Of a stretch of DNA of 64,000 nucleotides, positions 35,530-45,504 are shown piece by piece. A program made the translations under genes and the position numbers. Below the pieces are notes generated by a model. It worked only from the letters and a program-made list of their open reading frames with translations. It was not told where the DNA came from and did no database searches. The DNA is from Pseudoalteromonas prydzensis (GTDB lineage: Bacteria > Pseudomonadota > Gammaproteobacteria > Enterobacterales > Alteromonadaceae). Numbering within the stretch: the first letter of the stretch is position 1; each line of letters opens with the position of its first letter. The stretch covers positions 21,819 through 85,818 of the forward strand of contig NZ_BDDT01000019.1 of NCBI RefSeq assembly GCF_001661495.1. The letters run 5' to 3'.

Positions 35530-37863
35530 ATGAGCAATATCTCTGCACGTTTAGCCACTGAGCTAAATGCTCAAGAGCAACAAGTTGTTGCTGCTACAAA
35601 ATTACTCGATGAAGGTTCAACCGTACCTTTTATCGCCCGCTATCGTAAAGAAGTAACGGGGGGGTTAGACGATACCCAATTACGTTTACTAGAGCAGCGC
35701 TTATCTTACTTACGTGAACTTGAAGAACGTAGAGCGTTTATTTTAGCGACCATCAAATCACAAGATAAGCTCACTGCTAGTTTAGCGGCGGATATTAATA
35801 ATGCAGATAGTAAAACTGAGTTAGAAGATCTGTATTTACCTTACAAGGCCAAGCGCCGCACTAAAGGCCAAATAGCAATTGAAGCTGGTCTTGAGCCTCT
35901 CGCTGATGCGCTTTTCAAAGATGCTTCATTAGATCCTGAACAACAAGCAACACGTTATTTAAACCCAGAAGCGGGCTTTGCCGACGAAAAAACAGTACTG
36001 GATGGCGCTAAATTTATTTTAATGGAACGCTTTGCCGAAGATGCAAAACTGCTAGCAAAATTCCGTAATCACATTAGCCAGCATGGCCAAATTGAAGCAA
36101 GTATTATTGCAGGTCAAGAACAAGCTGGCGCTAAATACCGTGATTACTTTGATCATCAAGAAGCCCTTAAAAAAGTGCCTTCGCACCGTGCATTAGCTAT
36201 GCTGCGCGCGCGTAATGAGGGTGTTTTACAACTGAGTATTAATCCAGAGCCAAGCTCAGAAAACCCAGCTCATATGTGTGCCGTAATGATTGCCGATCAC
36301 TACCGCCTTGATATTAATAACCAAGCAGCAAGTGCATGGTTGCTTGGCGTTGTGCAATGGGCATGGAAAATTAAACTGGGTCTGCATTTAGAGAATGAAT
36401 TTTTAGCGGCGATGCGCGAAAAAGCAGAAACCGGTGCTATTGATGTCTTTGCGAAAAACTTAAAAGACTTATTGATGGCGGCTCCTGCTGGCGCACGTAC
36501 TACTTTAGGGCTTGATCCTGGTTTACGCACGGGCTGTAAAATTGCCGTCGTGGATAGCACAGGTAAATTACTGGCAACGCAAACAATTTTCCCACATGCA
36601 CCGCAAAACCATTGGGATAAATCAGTACGTACGCTAGAGCAACTATGTCGTCAACATAAGGTCGAGCTAATCGCCATTGGTAACGGTACTGCATCACGTG
36701 AATCGGACAAACTGGTTGCTGAACTTATCAAAGCGAACAGCGAGCTTAAACTAAATAAAATCATGGTTAGCGAAGCCGGTGCATCGGTGTATTCAGCATC
36801 AGAATTTGCCGCTAATGAGTTTCCTGATCTAGATGTTTCATTACGTGGCGCAGTGTCTATTGCTCGCCGCCTGCAAGACCCACTTGCCGAACTGGTTAAA
36901 GTTGAGCCTAAATCAATTGGTGTAGGCCAATACCAACACGATGTATCGCAAAGCCAACTAGGACAAACGCTAACTTCTGTAGTAGAAGACTGTGTTAACT
37001 CGGTAGGTGTCGATTTAAATATGGCCTCTGTGCCTCTGCTTGCTCGCGTATCAGGGCTAAATAAAACCTTAGCGCAAAACATTGTTAATTACCGCGATAC
37101 TCATGGCTCATTCACTAAGCGCTCAGAACTGAAAAAAGTTGAACGTTTAGGGCCAAAAGCATTTGAGCAAGCAGCCGGATTCTTAAAAATTAGTAATGGT
37201 AGCGATCCGCTTGATAAGTCATCCGTTCACCCGGAAGCCTACCCTGTTGTTAAGCGTATTTGTGAGCAAAATAGCCTAGATGTTACTCAACTTATAGGTA
37301 ATTCTGAACTACTTAATAAGTTAGTCGCTAACGACTACACGGATGAAAAATTTGGCTTGCCGACCGTCACCGACATCATTAGTGAACTGGATAAACCAGG
37401 CCGAGATCCACGCCCTGATTTTAAAACCGCTGAATTTAAAGCCGGTGTTGAAAACATTAGTGACTTAAAACCAGGGATGATTTTAGAAGGCGTTGTTTCT
37501 AACGTTGCTAACTTTGGTGCGTTTGTTGATGTGGGTGTACACCAAGATGGCCTAGTGCATATTTCAGCAATTACTAATAAATTTATTTCTGATCCGCGTG
37601 AAGTGGTTAAAGCTGGTGATATTGTAAAAGTAAAAGTAGTGGAAGTTGACGCTGCCCGTAAACGTATTAGTTTTACCATGCGTTTGGACGATGACATTGA
37701 TACTAGCAACAAGCCCGCGCCATCAGCCAGTCAAAAGCCGCAAGCTAATAGTCGTAACAATGCTCAACAACCCCGCGCTGCTAAACCAAAACGAGATACC
37801 GGTAATGCAATAATGGGTAATGCATTTGCAGACGCCTTCGCAAATGCAAAAGTGAAAAAATAA
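35530..37863 (+). CDS. tex: Tex-family RNA-binding transcription protein
   Basis: A 777-residue Tex/YhgF protein. It contains the N-terminal Tex domain (VPFIARYRKEVTGGLDD at about 33-49), a YqgF-like domain (LGLDPGLRTGCKIAVVD at about 327-343) and helix-hairpin-helix segments (NIVNYRDTHGSFTKRSEL). A C-terminal S1 domain (about 651-720, PGMILEGVVSNVANFGAFVD) and a basic tail complete it. Tex interacts with the transcription machinery and binds nucleic acid, affecting toxin or stress gene expression in several bacteria. It is monocistronic and followed by a bidirectional terminator. Confidence 0.95.
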   Translation: MSNISARLATELNAQEQQVVAATKLLDEGSTVPFIARYRKEVTGGLDDTQLRLLEQRLSYLRELEERRAFILATIKSQDKLTASLAADINNADSKTELEDLYLPYKAKRRTKGQIAIEAGLEPLADALFKDASLDPEQQATRYLNPEAGFADEKTVLDGAKFILMERFAEDAKLLAKFRNHISQHGQIEASIIAGQEQAGAKYRDYFDHQEALKKVPSHRALAMLRARNEGVLQLSINPEPSSENPAHMCAVMIADHYRLDINNQAASAWLLGVVQWAWKIKLGLHLENEFLAAMREKAETGAIDVFAKNLKDLLMAAPAGARTTLGLDPGLRTGCKIAVVDSTGKLLATQTIFPHAPQNHWDKSVRTLEQLCRQHKVELIAIGNGTASRESDKLVAELIKANSELKLNKIMVSEAGASVYSASEFAANEFPDLDVSLRGAVSIARRLQDPLAELVKVEPKSIGVGQYQHDVSQSQLGQTLTSVVEDCVNSVGVDLNMASVPLLARVSGLNKTLAQNIVNYRDTHGSFTKRSELKKVERLGPKAFEQAAGFLKISNGSDPLDKSSVHPEAYPVVKRICEQNSLDVTQLIGNSELLNKLVANDYTDEKFGLPTVTDIISELDKPGRDPRPDFKTAEFKAGVENISDLKPGMILEGVVSNVANFGAFVDVGVHQDGLVHISAITNKFISDPREVVKAGDIVKVKVVEVDAARKRISFTMRLDDDIDTSNKPAPSASQKPQANSRNNAQQPRAAKPKRDTGNAIMGNAFADAFANAKVKK

Positions 37864-37873
37864 CCGGTAAAAA

Positions 37874-37900
37874 AACGCCACAAATTGAGTTTGTGGCGTT
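37874..37900. terminator. Bidirectional terminator, tex / outer-membrane protein A
   Basis: An 11-bp stem AACGCCACAAA/TTTGTGGCGTT with loop TTGAG is followed by GTTTTTC on plus and TTTTTTA on minus. A near-identical hairpin lies at 38688-38714 behind the paralogous gene. Confidence 0.88.
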
Positions 37901-37918
37901 GTTTTTCATAACTAAAAA

Positions 37919-38668
37919 TTAAAAGTAATAACGTAATGTAGCTGTTATGTCTGCATACTCATCAACATAGCGGTATGAAGCCGCTAGATTTATTCTTTGT
38001 GTTATCGCGTAGTTCAAACCTGCTTTTAACACTAGATTATTATCACTTTCATCATCATGCAAACGCTCGTAACCAACCCCTGCGTTTACTTCAAATTTGC
38101 TCGTTAATAAATGCCTAACCTGCGCATTCATTGCAAAAACATCGCTTGTATCTGAGCTGTTATAGCTTGATTTTGAAGAATAAAAAACATCTCCTGCGTA
38201 TTCACGTTCATACAAGATTGTTGCATCAGACTTAACTTTGAGTTGTCCATAATTCAATGCATAATCAAATGAAGTAACATCTGAAAAATGCTGAATATAC
38301 CCAAAGCCAAGGCTATAACGTGTTAGCTCCATATCGATGACACTGCTATATGTATCGATAACATCGCTTGAATAAGTCCCATCAGGAAAAGGAGGAGACA
38401 AGTATTTAGCAACGCTTGAATAGTCAGCGCTACTTTGAGAATACGAGCCTGTAAAATACCAATTTTCAGAAAATTGTTTACTGAGGTTTATAATATACCC
38501 ACCATAACTAGGCGCACCAGAACGGTCTACATCCGTTTTATCATTGCTTTTAATGTCAGTTCTTATGTAGCCAACTTCAATATAATCGTAGCTCAAAAAT
38601 GATGTTTGATTTGCCATTGCTGAGATTGAGAAAAGTGATAAAGCACCTGCTAATACTGCATATTTCAT
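37919..38668 (-). CDS. Outer-membrane beta-barrel protein, paralogue A
   Basis: A 249-residue exported protein with a signal peptide (about 1-19, SISAMA). The mature part is an eight- to ten-strand barrel with alternating aromatic residues, starting LSYDYIEVGY and ending ATLRYYF with the terminal Phe of outer-membrane barrels. It is strongly similar to the gene upstream (38733-39461), especially in the signal peptide and the last 60 residues (VRHLL, VNAGVGYERLHDDESDNNLV, ASYRYVDEYADI). The central loops differ. No specific function can be given. Confidence 0.78.
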   Translation of the reverse strand: MKYAVLAGALSLFSISAMANQTSFLSYDYIEVGYIRTDIKSNDKTDVDRSGAPSYGGYIINLSKQFSENWYFTGSYSQSSADYSSVAKYLSPPFPDGTYSSDVIDTYSSVIDMELTRYSLGFGYIQHFSDVTSFDYALNYGQLKVKSDATILYEREYAGDVFYSSKSSYNSSDTSDVFAMNAQVRHLLTSKFEVNAGVGYERLHDDESDNNLVLKAGLNYAITQRINLAASYRYVDEYADITATLRYYF

Positions 38669-38687
38669 TTAATTTTATTCCATAAAA

Positions 38688-38714
38688 AACGCCACAAACT
38701 CAGTTTGTGGCGTT
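38688..38714 (-). terminator. Terminator between the two barrel paralogues
   Basis: The stem AACGCCACAAA/TTTGTGGCGTT with loop CTCAG is followed by TTTTTTA on the minus strand. It has the same stem as the terminator at 37874-37900, so the duplicated unit included the gene and its terminator. Confidence 0.85.
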
Positions 38715-38732
38715 GCTGTTTATAACTAAAAA

Positions 38733-39461
38733 CTAGAAGTAATAACGTAAAGTCGCTGCGATGTCTGCATACTCATCAACATAACGGTAAGATGCACCTA
38801 AAATTGCTTTATCTGTTAGTGCAAAGTTAAAGCCAGCTTGGAGCACTAAGTTATTATCACTTTCATCATCGTGCAAGCGCTCGTAACCTAAGCCTGCATT
38901 TACTTCAAATTGTTCAGTCAATAAATGTCTGACTTGAACATTAGCAGCAAGAATTTCAGCACTATTTGAATCTGAATCACCATACTCAGAAAACGAAAGT
39001 ACCATACCTTCAAATGTTTCTTCGTCAGTTATTTTTAGGTCAGTGGTATACTTTAGTTTACCTAGGTTAATGCTGTAATCGATGTTTGTCACCGCAGACA
39101 GCTGTTGAATATAACCTGCGCCAAACTCAATTCGGGTAAGCTCTGCATCAAGTTCCCTTTTTAAATTAAGTGTTGAGGTACCTACAAGCTCATCGTTTTG
39201 GTAAATATTGCGATAATTCTCAGATTCGCTATACAATGTTTCATCTGCTGTACTTGCGTACAAACCAGTTAGGTACCAATTATCACCAAGCTGCTTACTC
39301 AGCTTAACAACATAGCCGTCAAAGCTAAGTTCATCCAAACCATCTACGTCCATTTTTGCATAGCCAACTTCAACGTAGTCGTAGCTTAAGCCTGATGTTT
39401 GGTTTGCCGCTGCGGTGATTGAAAAAAGAGATAAAGCGCCTGCGATTACTGCATATTTCAT
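38733..39461 (-). CDS. Outer-membrane beta-barrel protein, paralogue B
   Basis: A 242-residue exported barrel protein with signal peptide SITAAANQ and terminal ATLRYYF. Its ends match paralogue A almost residue for residue, while surface-loop regions (about 50-130) have diverged. Such divergence is what one expects for loops facing phages or the environment. It is separately terminated, so each copy is probably its own transcript. The 206-base gap to the protease gene has only the protease terminator. Confidence 0.78.
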   Translation of the reverse strand: MKYAVIAGALSLFSITAAANQTSGLSYDYVEVGYAKMDVDGLDELSFDGYVVKLSKQLGDNWYLTGLYASTADETLYSESENYRNIYQNDELVGTSTLNLKRELDAELTRIEFGAGYIQQLSAVTNIDYSINLGKLKYTTDLKITDEETFEGMVLSFSEYGDSDSNSAEILAANVQVRHLLTEQFEVNAGLGYERLHDDESDNNLVLQAGFNFALTDKAILGASYRYVDEYADIAATLRYYF

Positions 39462-39592
39462 TTAATTGTCTTCCATAATAAAAATCGCTGCAAAAATAAC
39501 AGCTTCATAATGTTTCGACAATCTAAGGTTCTGTTTTAGAGTAAATCAATGTAAAAACAGCTGGTGTATTGGTTGAAATTTTAACAATAAAA

Positions 39593-39618
39593 AAGCCGCG
39601 AATTTTGATTCGCGGCTT
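39593..39618 (-). terminator. Terminator of the S8 protease gene
   Basis: A 10-bp stem AAGCCGCGAA/TTCGCGGCTT with a 6-base loop is followed on minus by TTTTTATTG. It lies about 50 bases beyond the protease stop. Confidence 0.85.
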
Positions 39619-39667
39619 ATATTACTATTTAGGGAAGCTGATGCTCGGCCTAATAGTTGACTACTAA

Positions 39668-42600
39668 TTACTTACGACGACGTGCGCCTAATAATGGTAG
39701 TAGTAATAACATTAAGTAACCAAATGAGCCACTATCGTCTTCTTCAACTTCAGGGTAAGTACAGCTACCATCATCTGTATTAGCTTCAGAATCAAAGTTA
39801 GTTGCTGCTGGGTCCGTACAACCAAGCTCAATACCATCTGAAATAACAGATAGAGTAAACTCTGTCATCAGTGATTTCTCACCGCTGGTTAATGTTACTT
39901 GCACTGGAATATTACCGAAGAAGTGAGTATTTGGTTCGATGCTAAATGACATGCCATCAACCGTAACAGCTGCATTTTCAGCTGCCACTGACAAGCTAAA
40001 CTGTTCGGCAGTTTCACGCGATAGGGCTACGTTAATGCCTTCAAGTTTACCATTTTCAATCACCGTCATATCCGCAAGTTCAACAATCGAAAGATCCACA
40101 GCAGTGACCGTAACCATAAACTCGGTAGTCAGCGTGTTATTTTCGCCTGTTAGCGTCACAGTTACTGGAATCTCACCAAAGAAATCCGCATCTGGTTTTA
40201 AGCTAAATGCCATACCATCAACCATCGTTGTGGCGTTGCTAGCATCTACGCTCAAACTAAATACCTCTTCTGTTTCACGTGAAAGAGACACGGCAATGTT
40301 TTCTAGCATATCACCTTGCATCACGCTCATATCAGTAATGTCGTTTACCATCACAGGTGCAATTTCACCATCTGACTCAACCGTCAATAAGAACTCAGTT
40401 GAGGCTTTATCAGTTGGATCTGCTTTATCTTGCACTGTGACTGTGACGTATGTTTCGCCAAAGAAGTAAGGGTCTGGAATTAAGTTAAATGACATACCAT
40501 TCACTTCAGCAGTTACGCCTTCACCAGTAATTACTAGCTCATTTGGTGATTGATCCGCATCCAGCACCATTACCTCGATACCATCAATACGGCCATTTTC
40601 AGCCACTGTCATATCATCTAATGCTGAGATTTTCAGGTTACCTGCAACAGTAATTGAATGCGTTACTGCCTTAGCGTCACTATTACCTAATTGATAATCG
40701 AGGGTGATATTTTGAATTGTGCCTTTCGCTTCTGGTTTTACTGCCGCTTTAAAGCTTAATTCAACTTCACTTTGTTCAGGACCAACATAGTCAAAACAAA
40801 TCACTAAATCATCATGAAGTAATTGATCAAGGTTGTTATAACCAAGCATTTCGAATAAATCACCGTCTTTGAAACCATAATTACGGGAATATTCACTTGC
40901 ACCACCTTCAACAAAAATAGCACCTTCTGCAACATTTGCCCCCAGATTATCGTAGGCAAAAATCATTTCATGCATACCAGGGTGATCATCAATGCCACTG
41001 CGTAAAATCACTTCATAGTCGAAAGATTCACCGGTTTTTTTATCTGTTACATTATCAAATTCCATGAACAGCAAGTCGCCTAAGTCTGGACGATCACTCT
41101 TATATTGAGTTGCTAGCGTCAACCCTTTTGGATCATCTGGATGACGTAAGTAATCAACTTCAAACGAACCACGCCAAAATGGAGCTAACGCTTCTAATAA
41201 GAAACCAGGCCCACGGTGTTGGCTCATAATCCAATAGTAAGGCGTAAGCTGTAACGCTCCCACTGTGTGCATGCGAATTTCATTAATATTAGGTTGGTTA
41301 TAGAGTTCAAACTTAGCGTTATCTAACATAAATAACCAATCAACAGGTACATCGAAGTATGACTTGTCAGCCCCTACATACCACTCAGCATTAGGTTGCA
41401 TACCGAACTCATGTAAATCGATATAGCCCCCCGTTGAATACTCATCAATCAATGGTGTGTGACACATAGTGTCTGTGACATTGGTTGTTACTTTGTATTC
41501 TCGTGCAATGTTTCGCGTTGCTTCTTGGTTACTTTTAATGGTCAGTTTGTTGCCATCAATGCTAATAAGTTCAGCAATTTCAGGGTTATTACTTTGTAAT
41601 GTATCAGCTGCTAAGCGAAGACCTTCTGGCACTGTTACTGACATATCATAGGCACGCTGCGCTGATTCAAAGTTAGCTTTAAGCTTAACGTTAACATCAA
41701 CAACATCCATACTACGAGCTGTGTCTTGACTTACGTTCAATGCTATTGCATCTGCATCACGGTATAAGTCAAGCGCAGTAAAACCTAAGCTACCTTCGGC
41801 ACCGGGCATATCACCAAGCTCAAAACCGCCATAGTAAACATCACCAGCTTGAGCTTCAGGAATGTCCCAGTTTATTTCCAACGGATAATAGCCATTACCG
41901 TCATGTGACGCAGGACCAGTAATATTAATATTACCTGTGTTTGTATCTTCACCTATTACAGCGTAATGCATGGTCGCACGATAGTTTTCACCACGAATGC
42001 CACCTAAGTTTGCTGTCGCAATCCAATATTGACCTGGTGCGGGATCGATAATGCTACAATAGTTAGCTTCTGCATTACTTGATGAATAACAAACCATCTC
42101 TTCATAAAGTGCATCTTTGATAGCCGCAACGTTGTTGTCTATTTCTTCTTGCGATGGCATAAAACCATCACTGTTGTTTCGGTCTGCACCTATCATTAGG
42201 TGAGCATGTGCACGTTGAAAGCGCTCATCTTGGATATCATTCAGCCCCGTTAATTGTTTAGTTTCAGGCACTTTTGCCACTAAACGATTTGTGCCTTCTG
42301 GAACATTAATGAGTTGAATATTCCAACCAGCTTCGATACGGTCTGGGGTCACAAACGGTGCAACAGCTTCAACTTCAAAGGTTGACTCGGTTGGTTTTAC
42401 GAGACCGTAATAGCTTGGCGTAAATTCACTATAACTATCTGTGTTAACTAAGATTGTTTCACTAGCTTGATTTCGTGCCATGTGAATTTCTTCAGATAAT
42501 GGTAATTCATCTAAATTGTTGCGGGCTACAATCGGTAAATGAGCATCGGGTGCTGCACCATTTATTTCGGTTAAAACGACTTTACCATTAAACATTGCAC

Positions 42601-45214
42601 CTATATTTTGCAACATTTCCCAAGGAGCGCCTGGATCTGTAGGATCTAACTTATGCTCTATAGCATTCGGTAAAGACATAGTGATCAATAAGTCCTGTGA
42701 TTCACCCGCTTTTAAATCAAATTGCGTTGGCGTTACAGTAGCAGATACCCCCACTTCTTCCGTAAGACCGAGTGCCGTCCAAGCCAATGCCTCTGCATTC
42801 CAGCTACCATCCTGTGTTGCAGTTACCGTTCGCATCCAGCTACAGGTTAGCTCACAATCCATTTCAACCATTGAAGGTAAGTTTAGCCAGTTAACCAGAC
42901 CACCATTATTAGGGTTTGCCGCTTCATAATCTTCCAACGCAACATCCATAATTAAGCCTGATTTAGCCGCATCTGCAACATTGATACTGCCAGCGCCCGC
43001 CATAAAGTTATAGTATGGGTCAATCAAACCTGAGTTAGTCATAATTTTCACATTATGCGCGGTCATCATTAGCGCTGATTGTATTTCTGCTGGAGTCCAA
43101 TCAGGGTGTAGTTGCGCTAATAGTGTCATAGCACCAGTTACGTGTGGGGCAGCCATTGAGGTACCGCTCATAAACGTCCAGTCTGATGCGCGCGGGTTTG
43201 CAGTAAACGGTTGCTCATCCGCATTTGCAGCGTAAATACCAACACCAGGCGCGGTTAGATCGGGCACTAGAGTATTATTCGTTCTACTTGGCCCCATAGA
43301 GCTAAAGATAGCTAATTGGTTACCCGCTACAGGATCAAGGTCATAGTTATTCTCTGCTTCTGAAATAGTCGCGATAGCTTCACCAACAGGATTAGCATTC
43401 ACCCAGTTTCTAAGTTTATAACGTGCCGATGTCGTTACTTGAATACCTGGAATTACATAGCTATCTGTTGCTAAATCATTTGCTGATGAAACAATGTTCT
43501 GCAAGATAAATCCACCAGCACCACCAGCGGCAACATTTTTCGCTTTATCTACACGAGGGGCATCCCCTCGCTCACAAATAACAATTTGATCTGCTGTAAA
43601 CGTACCTGCTGGGAAAGGCACATTACATGATGCTGCATTAAATGCATCAGACTCATCTGGATCAGGATAATTTTCTGCTAGAACAACGGCTCCAGTTATG
43701 CCACCCGTGAAACTTTTACCTGTTATTTCATCTGGATTAGGCGCTTTTTCACCTTGGAAGTTACTAATAGTTTTATCACCAAACGACGCAACACGATCGT
43801 GAGTCGAAGCACCTACCGTGGTAACCCAAGGTGAAGCATGGTCGGCAGTATAATATGAAGGGCCAGAGTTACCAGCTGCTGCAGCAACATTGATACCCGC
43901 TTTACGGGCGTTTAAAAAAGCCAACTCCATTGGATCTTCCCACGGAAAGCTCTCAGCACCACCAATTGAGAAGTTAATGCTATCAACGCCATCAGCAATG
44001 GCATCTTCAAATGCTGAAAGAATGGCTGATTCTGGGCAACCTGAGTATGGATCTCCGCCATTACCTGCCCAGCAGACTTGATAGGAAATAATGTGTGCAC
44101 GCGGCGCTACACCACTAGTTTGTGCAAAGGTAAATGGTAAGTTTTCACCATCACTTACTTTTTCGCCAGTTGCGGCTTGCAACGGTGTATCTAACAAAGT
44201 GTTACCAGCAGCCGTGCTTGCCGTGTGCGAGCCATGACCATTGTAATCTTCACCATTTTCAGGTCGGCGATCATCACGATCAAAAATAGAATCTCTATTT
44301 GCTGAGGTTATTTCCGGATATGAGCGAACACCTATTAACTTATCATTACATAGCGTTGCGTCTTCAACGCAGTCACCAACAAAGTTACCTGCACCGAGTG
44401 GATTCATTTGTGAAAATTGCTCATCACTGACAAACGCTGGGTGATCGGTATTGATACCTGTATCAATAATACCAACAACCATGCCTTCACCTTTAGCTGC
44501 AATTCCGCCGATATCGTTATCACCTTGCCAAATGCGGTCAGCGCCAATAAATTGTGGCCCACGGTCTGTTCGTAGTTCAAAAATACGGTTAGGAGTAATA
44601 CGTTTAACCCCTGACTGCTTAGCGAGTAACAATGCATCTTGTTGGGTCATTTCGACAACGGCCGCATTATTTGCCAGTGTGAACTGCTTCTTAACTACAA
44701 TATTCGCACCTTGTCCACGAGCACTACTGAGTACCGCATTTTGGCGCTGCTTTAAAAATGTTTGATAATTGCGCACTGCATGAGATTGCGTGTTAACACG
44801 CTCGCGTACCATAACTGAACGTAATTCTTTTACCGCTGTTGCAGCATAACCTTGAATATCACCTTGGTAACTCGTTACCGGTTCTTCATCAAGTTGCACA
44901 ATATAAGTTTGCTTACCAGTAACACCTTGTTGAGGTTGGAATACCTGCTCAGGTGTTTGGTTTTGATACTGCTGATTTAAACGGCCAACATTACCACGAA
45001 GCAAACCATTGTTTTCAATTGCTTGTTTTTGTTCTTGATAGTTTGCTACATCTTGTGATGTAAATGTTGGCTCATATAAGTCGACATTTATCGCCTTTTT
45101 AAAGCCTGGTTCGGCCACTGCATATCCTGTAGCTCCGACATATATTGCTGCAAATATAGCCAAAGAGCTTTTTTTGAAATGCACTTTCTTGTTATTGCAC
45201 GGTTGCATATTCAT
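39668..45214 (-). CDS. Giant secreted subtilisin-like protease (S8) with C-terminal sorting tag
   Basis: An 1848-residue exported protease. Signal peptide at about 16-34; I9-type propeptide (about 102-210, TYIVQLDEEPV). The S8 domain has catalytic Asp251 (IIDTGIN), His327 (NGHGSH), oxyanion Asn449 (AAGNS) and Ser686 (MSGTSMAAPH), with a PA insert before the Ser (about 505-610). A long beta-rich region follows, then three related cadherin-like repeats of about 90 residues (DMTV-EN-, SLSV, VDGM-FS/L). A CTDPAATNFD...DDGSC motif precedes a terminal GSFGYLMLLLLPLLGARRR-type anchor, which fits a GlyGly-CTERM/rhombosortase substrate. It probably degrades proteins outside the cell. It is monocistronic. 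Confidence 0.93.
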   Translation of the reverse strand: MNMQPCNNKKVHFKKSSLAIFAAIYVGATGYAVAEPGFKKAINVDLYEPTFTSQDVANYQEQKQAIENNGLLRGNVGRLNQQYQNQTPEQVFQPQQGVTGKQTYIVQLDEEPVTSYQGDIQGYAATAVKELRSVMVRERVNTQSHAVRNYQTFLKQRQNAVLSSARGQGANIVVKKQFTLANNAAVVEMTQQDALLLAKQSGVKRITPNRIFELRTDRGPQFIGADRIWQGDNDIGGIAAKGEGMVVGIIDTGINTDHPAFVSDEQFSQMNPLGAGNFVGDCVEDATLCNDKLIGVRSYPEITSANRDSIFDRDDRRPENGEDYNGHGSHTASTAAGNTLLDTPLQAATGEKVSDGENLPFTFAQTSGVAPRAHIISYQVCWAGNGGDPYSGCPESAILSAFEDAIADGVDSINFSIGGAESFPWEDPMELAFLNARKAGINVAAAAGNSGPSYYTADHASPWVTTVGASTHDRVASFGDKTISNFQGEKAPNPDEITGKSFTGGITGAVVLAENYPDPDESDAFNAASCNVPFPAGTFTADQIVICERGDAPRVDKAKNVAAGGAGGFILQNIVSSANDLATDSYVIPGIQVTTSARYKLRNWVNANPVGEAIATISEAENNYDLDPVAGNQLAIFSSMGPSRTNNTLVPDLTAPGVGIYAANADEQPFTANPRASDWTFMSGTSMAAPHVTGAMTLLAQLHPDWTPAEIQSALMMTAHNVKIMTNSGLIDPYYNFMAGAGSINVADAAKSGLIMDVALEDYEAANPNNGGLVNWLNLPSMVEMDCELTCSWMRTVTATQDGSWNAEALAWTALGLTEEVGVSATVTPTQFDLKAGESQDLLITMSLPNAIEHKLDPTDPGAPWEMLQNIGAMFNGKVVLTEINGAAPDAHLPIVARNNLDELPLSEEIHMARNQASETILVNTDSYSEFTPSYYGLVKPTESTFEVEAVAPFVTPDRIEAGWNIQLINVPEGTNRLVAKVPETKQLTGLNDIQDERFQRAHAHLMIGADRNNSDGFMPSQEEIDNNVAAIKDALYEEMVCYSSSNAEANYCSIIDPAPGQYWIATANLGGIRGENYRATMHYAVIGEDTNTGNINITGPASHDGNGYYPLEINWDIPEAQAGDVYYGGFELGDMPGAEGSLGFTALDLYRDADAIALNVSQDTARSMDVVDVNVKLKANFESAQRAYDMSVTVPEGLRLAADTLQSNNPEIAELISIDGNKLTIKSNQEATRNIAREYKVTTNVTDTMCHTPLIDEYSTGGYIDLHEFGMQPNAEWYVGADKSYFDVPVDWLFMLDNAKFELYNQPNINEIRMHTVGALQLTPYYWIMSQHRGPGFLLEALAPFWRGSFEVDYLRHPDDPKGLTLATQYKSDRPDLGDLLFMEFDNVTDKKTGESFDYEVILRSGIDDHPGMHEMIFAYDNLGANVAEGAIFVEGGASEYSRNYGFKDGDLFEMLGYNNLDQLLHDDLVICFDYVGPEQSEVELSFKAAVKPEAKGTIQNITLDYQLGNSDAKAVTHSITVAGNLKISALDDMTVAENGRIDGIEVMVLDADQSPNELVITGEGVTAEVNGMSFNLIPDPYFFGETYVTVTVQDKADPTDKASTEFLLTVESDGEIAPVMVNDITDMSVMQGDMLENIAVSLSRETEEVFSLSVDASNATTMVDGMAFSLKPDADFFGEIPVTVTLTGENNTLTTEFMVTVTAVDLSIVELADMTVIENGKLEGINVALSRETAEQFSLSVAAENAAVTVDGMSFSIEPNTHFFGNIPVQVTLTSGEKSLMTEFTLSVISDGIELGCTDPAATNFDSEANTDDGSCTYPEVEEDDSGSFGYLMLLLLPLLGARRRK
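39840..40620 (-). repeat. Three cadherin-like repeats in the S8 protease tail
   Basis: Three consecutive segments of about 90 residues each contain a D-M-T/S-V-x-(E/Q)-(N/G) start, a central VDGM-F-L/I-P and a closing F-G-x-I/T-P/Y-V-T/Q-VT-L. The DNA period is about 260-285 bases. The copies have diverged, so this is an old duplication. Confidence 0.75.
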
Positions 45215-45504
45215 CCTATTAAATTCGTTTGTTAGGCAGATACTCTGCTTTGAATTATTGCTGTTGGTGCTAAATCTAATTAGCAGGATGAGATATACAA
45301 CGGGATTTTTTAACGGTCAATTTTACTGCGACCTATAAAAGACACAAAATTAACATTCAATAAACAAAAAAGTCACATACAGCTTGGCTTTGCATTGCTT
45401 TTATATAAAATGTAGCAATTTGTATCTTATAACTGGTAACTTCAATAAAAACGTCAATATTTTAAAAGGGTTATATGAGGGGGAGGCAATCTACCGCGTC
45501 GAGA

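Noticed and set aside
36651..37712. Open frames antisense to tex
   Set aside because: Two antisense frames in a long well-conserved gene, Ser/Thr-rich in composition, as expected for codon-bias shadows.
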